A program made the position numbers and the translations under genes. A DNA stretch of 64,000 bases from NCBI GenBank assembly GCA_003635265.1, contig PYIZ01000031.1:1-64000 (forward strand), written 5' to 3'. Below are positions 16,797-22,354 of the stretch, piece by piece (positions within the stretch are counted from its first letter, which is position 1; each line of letters starts with the position of its first letter). The notes under the pieces were generated by a model, which ran no database searches, was not told where the DNA came from, and was given only the letters and a program-made list of their open reading frames with translations. The DNA comes from Candidatus Poribacteria bacterium (GTDB lineage Bacteria > Poribacteria > WGA-4E > PCPOR2b).

Positions 16797-16801
16797 GATG
16801 T

Positions 16802-17065
16802 ATGGTAAGAATACCAAAATTCAACAACGAAGAAGAAATTCAAGAGTTCTGGTCAACACACGATTCAGCAGATTATTGGGAAGATATGGAAGATGATGAA
16901 GTTATAGTCAGCTTTGTTCCTCGAAAACACTTAATCGTTATGCCATTGAACGAGGATCTTTTACGCGATGTGCGAAAATTAGCTTTGGAAAAAGGTTTGA
17001 GCTCTGTTCAATTGCTACAAAAGTGGATTGTTAATGGGTTGCACCAAGAATCGGATGTTACCTAA
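16802..17065 (+). CDS. BrnA/CopG-like antitoxin of the BrnT module
   Basis: An 87-residue protein. The N-terminus VRIPKFNNEEEIQEFWSTHD matches the toxin-binding segment of the CopG_antitoxin/BrnA family (I-P-x-F-x-x-E-x-E-x-x-F-W-x-x-H-D). The C-terminal part (MPLNEDLLRDVRKLALEKGL, then SVQLLQKWIVNGL) is the ribbon-helix-helix DNA-binding domain. It would neutralise BrnT and autorepress the promoter at 16464. The ATG at 16802 sits five bases after GGAGGTGA; an in-frame GTG at 16793 is inside that site and is less likely. Followed by a terminator. Confidence 0.82.
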   Translation: MVRIPKFNNEEEIQEFWSTHDSADYWEDMEDDEVIVSFVPRKHLIVMPLNEDLLRDVRKLALEKGLSSVQLLQKWIVNGLHQESDVT

Positions 17066-17070
17066 AAAAA

Positions 17071-17103
17071 GCCCCAAGACACCATATTTTTGTGCCTTGG
17101 GGC
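17071..17103. terminator. Bidirectional rho-independent terminator
   Basis: Stem GCCCCAAG-A-CAC against GTG-C-CTTGGGGC, with one mismatch and a nine-base loop. On the minus strand it is followed by seven T residues (the A run at 17064-17070), a good terminator for the MoeB-like gene; on the plus strand TTCTTAG follows. It separates the BrnT/BrnA module from the convergent E1-like gene. Confidence 0.85.
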
Positions 17104-17127
17104 TTCTTAGTATCTAGGTTGATCGGC

Positions 17128-17934
17128 TTACCAACGTACTTGACAAAACTCCTCATAGTCAATCAATTCGCGAATCGTCGGGTTCTTACCGCAAGCGGGG
17201 CATTCAGGGTCCTGACGAAGCGTCAGTTTCTTAAACTCCATCGACAAAGCGTTGAACAGAAGCAGTTGACCGACCAACGGTTTCCCAATATCAAGCAGCA
17301 CTTTGATAGCTTCAACGGCTTGCACATTCCCGACAATTCCCGGCAACACGCCGATCACTCCTGCTTCTTGACAACTCGGCACCATGTCTGGCGGTGGAGG
17401 CGATGGGTAAAGGCAGCGATAACACGGTCCTCTGCCGGGATGGAAAACTGTCACCTGTCCCTCGAATTGGAAGATGCTGCCATGCACGATCGGTTTTCCG
17501 AGCATCACAGTGGCGTCGTTTAGCAGGTAACGGGTCGGTAAATTATCACAGCCATCAACAATCAGGTCATACCCCTCAAGGATTTCAAACGCATTTGCCG
17601 AAACAATCTTTTCGTTATGTGTGATGACTTCAACGTCGGGATTAATGTCTGCAATCGTTTCTTTTGCGGACTGTGTCTTCGCCTTGCCCACATCGCTCGT
17701 TCCGTGAAGAACTTGTCGTTGGAGGTTGCTCACATCTACAACATCGTCGTCGACAATTCCGAGCGTTCCAACACCGGCTGCCGCTAGATACAACCCGGCA
17801 GGCGAGCCAAGCCCACCTGCGCCAATGAGGAGCACCTTCGACTCGAGCAGCTTGGTTTGACCCATTCCCCCGACCTCTTTGAGGATGATGTGCCGACTAT
17901 ATCGCTCAATTTGTTCAGTACTAAAATTGTACAT
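17128..17934 (-). CDS. MoeB/ThiF-family E1-like adenylyltransferase
   Basis: A 268-residue E1-like enzyme that adenylates the C-terminal glycine of a ubiquitin-fold sulfur carrier (MoaD, ThiS or similar). From ATG 17934 it has the N-terminal RYSRHIILKEVGG helix, nucleotide loop VLLIGAGGLGSPAG, DDDVVDVSNLQRQ, the GCDNLPTRYLLND metal/ATP motif and zinc cysteines in CYRCLYP and ECPACG. The rhodanese domain of longer MoeBR proteins is absent. The frame is open another 58 codons upstream but those residues do not fit the family, and GAGGGA precedes 17934. It lies 37 bases after an uncharacterised gene on the same strand; no MoaD/ThiS gene is visible. Confidence 0.88.
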   Translation of the reverse strand: MYNFSTEQIERYSRHIILKEVGGMGQTKLLESKVLLIGAGGLGSPAGLYLAAAGVGTLGIVDDDVVDVSNLQRQVLHGTSDVGKAKTQSAKETIADINPDVEVITHNEKIVSANAFEILEGYDLIVDGCDNLPTRYLLNDATVMLGKPIVHGSIFQFEGQVTVFHPGRGPCYRCLYPSPPPPDMVPSCQEAGVIGVLPGIVGNVQAVEAIKVLLDIGKPLVGQLLLFNALSMEFKKLTLRQDPECPACGKNPTIRELIDYEEFCQVRW

Positions 17935-17971
17935 CTCAAAATTCCCTCGTTTTGAACCGCAAGAAATGATT

Positions 17972-18553
17972 CTAGTTGTTTTCCAAGTTTGCCAGCAGAT
18001 CCGAAAGTCCCTTGCCTGAACGCGCCGAGATTTGAACCGCAAACCGTTCCCGAATGTCGTCAAATGCAAGTTCAACCGTAAAATCGTCCCCACCGTACAT
18101 CTGCTCAAGTACCGCTGTTAAGTCTGGTTGGATTGCGTCCAACATCTCTTGAGTGTTCGGTGCGATATGGCGGTTATTAATAAAAAACAGAATCTCATCT
18201 CCGTTTAGATGTACAGCGTTCTCCAGTTCTTCGGCCTCTTCTAAACGAACGCATCTTTGAAGCGTTTCGGTGAACGCCTGATGGATCTTTTCACGATTAT
18301 CGCCCTCTACCTTATGCTTCCGATTATAGAGAAAACCGTGACGATTCCTAGCTGCATCTATGCTATAATTCGTGCTTTGAGAAATTAGCAACACGCCGGG
18401 ACCCGCATGGGTGAATGAGTAATCAGCGTAGTTCAGATACTCGTCTGGTTCGCCTTCCGCCATCCACCTGTTGAATACCCTGATGAAATTCTCGTAATTA
18501 ATCTGACTGTCTTCTGTAGTGAAGACCTTGATGTTAATCTGTTGTAAATCCAT
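17972..18553 (-). CDS. Conserved uncharacterised protein upstream of the MoeB/ThiF-like gene
   Basis: A 193-residue soluble protein that I cannot name. It has the pattern VFNRWMAEGEPDEYLNYADY, then SFTHAGPGVLLISQSTNYSI, then an E-rich helix (RLEEAEELENAVHLNGDEIL) and FFINNRHIAPNTQEM. I recall similar unnamed proteins with 'FHRWIQ...ADY.HV..GPG..LI' and 'NDR..APNT' in other bacteria, but no function. No signal peptide or membrane span is seen. The spacing of 37 bases to the E1-like gene suggests one transcript. The protein could be a partner or substrate of that enzyme, but it has no terminal Gly-Gly, which argues against a sulfur-carrier role. Confidence 0.7.
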   Translation of the reverse strand: MDLQQINIKVFTTEDSQINYENFIRVFNRWMAEGEPDEYLNYADYSFTHAGPGVLLISQSTNYSIDAARNRHGFLYNRKHKVEGDNREKIHQAFTETLQRCVRLEEAEELENAVHLNGDEILFFINNRHIAPNTQEMLDAIQPDLTAVLEQMYGGDDFTVELAFDDIRERFAVQISARSGKGLSDLLANLENN

Positions 18554-18650
18554 AGTTTGCTGTAATCAAAAACTCCTTTTTTGATAAATGATTTTAACAC
18601 CCCTATTGGGTATAAGGAGACAGAATTGGTTCGTCCCCTTCACTAGAAAG

Positions 18651-18864
18651 CTAACGGAAAAAATGCAGTTGTTTGCGAAGGGTCTTATTTTCTTGATGAG
18701 CAATTGCCAACCACGCATCAACAATCTGGCATAACTCCCGATATACTTCAACTTCATCGTTGCCATGACAACACGGACCAATCACTCCCGGACAATAACC
18801 GATGAAGCATTGGTCCTTCTTCAGACCATTCGACAATCTTGATGTACCTTGCGCTTTTAGCCAT
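18651..18864 (-). pseudogene. Frameshifted HicB-like antitoxin gene
   Basis: From the ATG at 18864 the frame reads ARYIKIVEWSEE and would then go wrong; in a shifted frame it continues DQCFIGYCPGVIGPCCHGND, EVEVYRELCQIVDAWL and ends at 18651. Joined, this is a HicB-family (RNase-H-like fold) antitoxin pattern with a continuous beta strand WSEEDQCFIGYCPG. The break is one extra G at about 18814 (GAAGAA-G-GACCAA). No HicA toxin gene is beside it. It may be a real pseudogene or an assembly error. It lies directly downstream of the PIN toxin gene on the same strand. Confidence 0.65.
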
Positions 18865-18891
18865 CTTTCTGATTCCGTATTTGTCGCATCG

Positions 18892-19278
18892 TCACCATTC
18901 TCGATTTATGCCGTAAGTATCGAAGATTGTGTCCACACTAATTATTGGAAGTCCTTCCACAAGCCCTTGAGCGATTATCAAACGGTCAAACGGATCTCGG
19001 TGATGAAAAGGTAACGTGGTCAATTTTATGAGACTATCAACTGTGATATCCAACATCTCAATGTTATTGAAATGTAGCTGTTCTGGAAACATCTGCTCAA
19101 ACGGTTCGCTTAAATTAAGTTTCCCTAACCCTACTTTAATCGCTATCTCCCATAGACTGGCGATACTGAGGAATTTCTCGTTGTTTGGATCATCAATTAA
19201 CTGTCGGGGCCTACCACTGAGTTTTTCATCGCCAGCGAGAAACCAAAGCAGCGTATGTGTATCCAGCAGGTATCTCAT
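18892..19278 (-). CDS. PIN-domain ribonuclease toxin (VapC-like)
   Basis: A 128-residue PIN-domain protein. The acidic metal-binding residues are present: D6 in LLDTHTLLWFL, E44 in ASLWEIAIKVGLGKL, D95/D98 in HRDPFDRLIIAQ and D116 in ISVDTIFDTYGI. This is the VapC subgroup with 'DTH.LLW'. Such toxins cleave tRNA or rRNA and are usually held by a small upstream antitoxin. Here the start overlaps the stop of the MqsA-like/AbiU2-like gene (ATGA), so it is translationally coupled to a 336-residue protein rather than to a typical short antitoxin. Confidence 0.88.
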   Translation of the reverse strand: MRYLLDTHTLLWFLAGDEKLSGRPRQLIDDPNNEKFLSIASLWEIAIKVGLGKLNLSEPFEQMFPEQLHFNNIEMLDITVDSLIKLTTLPFHHRDPFDRLIIAQGLVEGLPIISVDTIFDTYGINREW

Positions 19279-20285
19279 TCCATGTACTCTTTGAAATCGG
19301 GAAGTTCGTCATCAAAATCTTCACCGATATGAATACGGCCTTTGGCACTCCCAAAGCCAGTCTTCAACCACGGTTCCAGGAAAATGGTTTTCCACTCATA
19401 CTGATAAGTTGGCATCAAAGTGTCTATGGACTCAGCATAAAACAGAAGATGATACTTCACATACGTCTTGTCCAGCAATTTAATGCAATCATCGAGTTCT
19501 CCAAATGTCGGTATAACTGTCGGGTTATCCTTATCCCAATGAACAAGGCGTTTATCTGCAAAATCCTCACATGCTTTTGCGGATTTCTTGAGTTTATCTA
19601 TATCACCTTTTACCATCATGGGGCACACATGCTTCCCACTGGCATCTGCATATTTTTCAAACTCACTTTTAGCTACCTCCTGAGGTCCCAATCCAAATCT
19701 AGCCAAACCTGATTTCGCCAACTGTTGGGCTGCAGATTCAGACCACCGGATGGAACAGTAGTATTTGAAGGATAGTTCTTCAGGGTTTTTAGCAATATCA
19801 TCCAGCAAACCTACAAAGGATATACCGTCCTTCTGTGGCTTGATTTGCCGACGTAGCCCTGATAGCGCGTGAGAAAGATAGGTCCTCCCAAAGTAACTAT
19901 AGAAAGTGCTCGGCTTTTGGATACGCGGATTCTCACGGATGATGTCTTGGACTTCCCAGAACATGTTTGTATCCCGCAGGAGCCTCTGAATCTCACCCTG
20001 AATCATCTCCATCCATTTGAGCCATTTTTCAAGTTTTGAGCTCTTTTCAGACACAAATGCGGCGTACTCATACACAGGTGTTTCAATAGTACGAACAGGA
20101 CGATATTGTTCCCAGACAGCTTGCTGCAAACGCTCAACAGTTTCTGGAGAAAAGTATCTTTCTCCTGTTTCAACATTTACGCGAGCGGGCACATCTTCAA
20201 TAATGACCAATTGCCCATTAACTTCAATGCTATACGTTACCTTTTTCTCAACTAATGTTTCGTTCCACTCTTCATTGTCCGACAT
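19275..20285 (-). CDS. Cysteine-less MqsA/YgiT-like antitoxin domain fused to an AbiU2/HEPN-like domain
   Basis: A 336-residue protein. Residues 10-72 follow the YgiT/MqsA antitoxin pattern: YSIEVNGQLVIIEDVPARV, then GERYFSPETVERLQQAVW, ending IETPVYEYA. In that family VPA.VC..CGE carries a zinc pair; here the cysteines are N and T (VPARVNVETGERY), and the N-terminal zinc finger is missing. Residues about 84-300 are helical and resemble AbiU2-type HEPN domains, with DFADKRLVHWDKDN as a possible R-x-x-H active site (R246, H249). C221 is in a Met-rich strand. The ATG at 20285 has a GAGGAAAA site. It is placed between a DUF4258 gene and the PIN toxin, coupled to the latter by ATGA. Function is inferred only. 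Confidence 0.6.
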   Translation of the reverse strand: MSDNEEWNETLVEKKVTYSIEVNGQLVIIEDVPARVNVETGERYFSPETVERLQQAVWEQYRPVRTIETPVYEYAAFVSEKSSKLEKWLKWMEMIQGEIQRLLRDTNMFWEVQDIIRENPRIQKPSTFYSYFGRTYLSHALSGLRRQIKPQKDGISFVGLLDDIAKNPEELSFKYYCSIRWSESAAQQLAKSGLARFGLGPQEVAKSEFEKYADASGKHVCPMMVKGDIDKLKKSAKACEDFADKRLVHWDKDNPTVIPTFGELDDCIKLLDKTYVKYHLLFYAESIDTLMPTYQYEWKTIFLEPWLKTGFGSAKGRIHIGEDFDDELPDFKEYME

Positions 20286-20286
20286 T

Positions 20287-20598
20287 TTATTTTTTCCTCG
20301 CCTTGAAGTCAATCCACCGTAACGGATCTGGCTCGTACAAGGTGATGATTTTAACTAACGGTCTTGATGGGTAACTACACTGAATATGTAATGGTCTCTT
20401 TGACTGCGTGAAGCCAAAAATCAAGCAACTCGGACCATATCTATCGTTTGGGTAGTCTTCGATCACTTCGCTATCTTCGAGTGCTTCTCGGACCTCTTGC
20501 ACACTGATATGACGGATAGTACTTTGGTCCGTTGCATGTTGTGAGAATTCAAACTGACCATTTCTGATTTTCGTGCCGATTTCATCAAGAATTGCCAT
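20287..20598 (-). CDS. DUF4258 protein, probable toxin partner of the MqsA-like gene
   Basis: A 103-residue DUF4258 protein: QFEFSQHATDQSTIRHISVQ (His and Arg of the family's 'FS.HA...R.I'), VIEDYPNDRYGPSCLIFG, and C-terminal KIITLYEPDPLRW. DUF4258 genes are commonly followed by YgiT/MqsA-type zinc-finger genes and are thought to be RNase toxins of RelE/MqsR-like size; here the next gene starts two bases after the stop and carries the MqsA-like domain, which fits that pairing. The catalytic role is not proven for the family. It sits four bases after a 64-residue antitoxin-like gene. Confidence 0.75.
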   Translation of the reverse strand: MAILDEIGTKIRNGQFEFSQHATDQSTIRHISVQEVREALEDSEVIEDYPNDRYGPSCLIFGFTQSKRPLHIQCSYPSRPLVKIITLYEPDPLRWIDFKARKK

Positions 20599-20601
20599 CT
20601 C

Positions 20602-20796
20602 TCAAAGTTCAAAGACCTGCTCTCTGGAGACAATCTCAGTTTCTTCCCCTTCTTTGATTGCATTTGCCAAAGCTATATCCTCAAGAACTTCAGTAAAAAC
20701 ATCATACAACAGATCTCTCCGTTCTTGTAGCAATTCAGCGAATGCTTGTTTGAATACTTCCTTGAGTTGATTTTTATCATCAATTATCTGTTGCAT
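20602..20796 (-). CDS. Small acidic antitoxin-like protein
   Basis: A 64-residue, strongly helical, acidic protein (LKEVFKQAFAELLQERRDLL, then EVLEDIALANAIKEGEETEI, VSREQVFEL). The final 'A..EG..TE.VSRE.VF..L' pattern is a frequent toxin-binding tail of short antitoxins encoded just upstream of RelE- or PIN-type toxins in cyanobacteria and other phyla; I recognise the type, not a named family. AGGAGC precedes the ATG. Its closest toxin candidate is the DUF4258 protein three bases downstream, which leaves two antitoxin-like genes for two toxin-like genes in this run. Confidence 0.65.
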   Translation of the reverse strand: MQQIIDDKNQLKEVFKQAFAELLQERRDLLYDVFTEVLEDIALANAIKEGEETEIVSREQVFEL

Positions 20797-20853
20797 AGCA
20801 GGCTCCTAATTGGCTTTATTTCAAACGGTTTGTACTTTTGGGTAGCAAAATCA

Positions 20854-21168
20854 TCATTTGCCTGATCCCGCATCCTGCTTTGATTTGAGTCGCCTCTGGT
20901 ACTTCTTCAAGACCTCCAACAGTGCTTGTTCCAAATCAACTCCTGTTGAGTTCGCCACGCATACCAGCGCAAAGAGCAGATCGCCAAGTTCAGACTGCCA
21001 CTCGTTAGTCGGCTGGAATGGTTTTCTGCCGTAAACCGTGGAAATTAGGATTTCCTTCGACACTTCACCCAGTTCTGAAACCAGATCGAGGGTTCGGTGA
21101 GCGACATCGGTTTCGAGTCGATTTATCTCTACAAAATCAGCAACTTGCTTTTGGATACCTTCGTTCAT
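20854..21168 (-). CDS. MazG-like nucleotide pyrophosphohydrolase
   Basis: A 104-residue single-domain all-alpha NTP pyrophosphohydrolase. The E-x-x-E metal site is in LDLVSELGEVSKEIL and the E-x-x-D site in WQSELGDLLFALVCVAN, followed by GVDLEQALLEVLKKYQRR. Such enzymes hydrolyse (d)NTPs or related nucleotides. The protein is half the size of E. coli MazG, similar to short house-cleaning or phage-associated forms. It is 57 bases upstream of the antitoxin-like gene on the same strand, so it may belong to the toxin-antitoxin transcript. A nucleotide-pool or alarmone role is possible but not shown. Confidence 0.85.
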   Translation of the reverse strand: MNEGIQKQVADFVEINRLETDVAHRTLDLVSELGEVSKEILISTVYGRKPFQPTNEWQSELGDLLFALVCVANSTGVDLEQALLEVLKKYQRRLKSKQDAGSGK

Positions 21169-21284
21169 TATCTTTTGCCTAACGACCTAAGTTCAGTTGC
21201 GGGAGGGCTTCGTGGAAAGTGTATGACAGATCAAGCCCCATCGCAACCCGGCAAACATTATTAAAACCCGAGATTCCATGAACT

Positions 21285-22190
21285 TCAACGGCTTGTTAGA
21301 GCATTTATAAAATTATCGAAATAACAGGCAATGAATCCATTTAATTCATCAATCCATTCTTTCTCCGCTGTTTTTATAAACAGCGGAGCCTTGGATTTGT
21401 TATTTATCCAGGTGTTCAGTAGACAGACCCGATAAGTGATGAACTGTTCAACATTCTCAAAGTTTGCACTCTTGTGTCGAGCATACTCTAAAAGAAATAA
21501 ATCAAAGAATTCTATAGTCTTTTCTATACCATATTTTCGGTTTGCAAACATGAACATGTAGATGGTATTGGCTATTTCATAGTCATACCAATGATAACAA
21601 CAATCATCAAAATCGAACAGTTTGACCTGACCGTTATATAGCTTCATATTGGAAGCGTTAAAATCACCGTGAATTAGACCATAAGAGCGATTTTCTTTGT
21701 TTAGGTTCTCCCACCAATCTAAAACGTCAAAGCTCCTTGGGTATTGACTGTCGGGTTCAATCTGGAAGTAAGGAGACTCATCGGCAAACCGCCTGCTATA
21801 TCGGTGAGGGTGAATTGATGTCTCATGATGAAGTTGGGCAAGGGATTTAGCTATTCTAGCCACATCATTCCTGCGATTTAGATCGGGATATTGCCCTTTA
21901 GCCCACTCGAAAAAGGTGATATATTTGGTCTGATCATTTACATCCGCTGTCTCAATCCATTTGTTTTGTGGTCCCTTTTGGGGCTTACAGATGAATCGAA
22001 GTTGACACCCCAGATTATTTAATAGTCGGATTTCTTCCAAAAGAGCGGTCTTGCTTCGATGTTTGCTATCAGTTACTCTTATAATTTTCTTTGTGTCGCC
22101 AATTCGGGCGACAAATACAAGGTTTTGCCCCCGTCTCAATAACTTCAGGGGAGCGTCAAGTGATAGTGTATCTTCTATCATTTTTATCAT
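21285..22190 (-). CDS. APH-type phosphotransferase
   Basis: A 301-residue kinase of the aminoglycoside phosphotransferase/choline kinase fold. The catalytic loop is GLIHGDFNASNMKLYNGQ (H-G-D-x-x-x-x-N) and the metal Asp motif is VKLFDFDDCCYHWYDYE. The N-lobe has the nucleotide-binding strands with FVARIG and KKIIRVTD. The family contains antibiotic kinases, homoserine, methylthioribose and fructosamine kinases; no substrate can be chosen. By eye the gene is AT-richer than its neighbours, which agrees with transfer. An AGGG site lies before the ATG at 22190. It is first in the minus-strand run leading to MazG and the toxin genes. Confidence 0.82.
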   Translation of the reverse strand: MIKMIEDTLSLDAPLKLLRRGQNLVFVARIGDTKKIIRVTDSKHRSKTALLEEIRLLNNLGCQLRFICKPQKGPQNKWIETADVNDQTKYITFFEWAKGQYPDLNRRNDVARIAKSLAQLHHETSIHPHRYSRRFADESPYFQIEPDSQYPRSFDVLDWWENLNKENRSYGLIHGDFNASNMKLYNGQVKLFDFDDCCYHWYDYEIANTIYMFMFANRKYGIEKTIEFFDLFLLEYARHKSANFENVEQFITYRVCLLNTWINNKSKAPLFIKTAEKEWIDELNGFIACYFDNFINALTSR

Positions 22191-22288
22191 GATATGCCCT
22201 GGTGATCAAGTTCGGTTACAGTGGGGAGTTGCCGAACACGCCCGAATTCCAGTCAATGAGAACTTCACTGTATCATCAAACCTCCTCC

Positions 22289-22333
22289 AAAAAAATAAAG
22301 CGTGACGAACTACACTTCAGTCCATCACGCTTT
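22289..22333 (-). terminator. Rho-independent terminator after the sulfite/nitrite reductase gene
   Basis: Nine-pair stem AAAGCGTGA (22297-22305) with TCACGCTTT (22325-22333) and a 19-base loop. On the minus strand it runs into ATTTTTTT, the T tract at 22289-22295. It lies 22 bases past the reductase stop. Confidence 0.8.
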
Positions 22334-22354
22334 ACTTTGACAACCCCGTATCCG

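Noticed and set aside
18566-18781. A short minus-strand frame between the uncharacterised gene and the HicB-like remnant.
   Set aside because: It overlaps the HicB-like gene in another frame, has no family pattern or ribosome site; the shifted HicB reading explains the region better.
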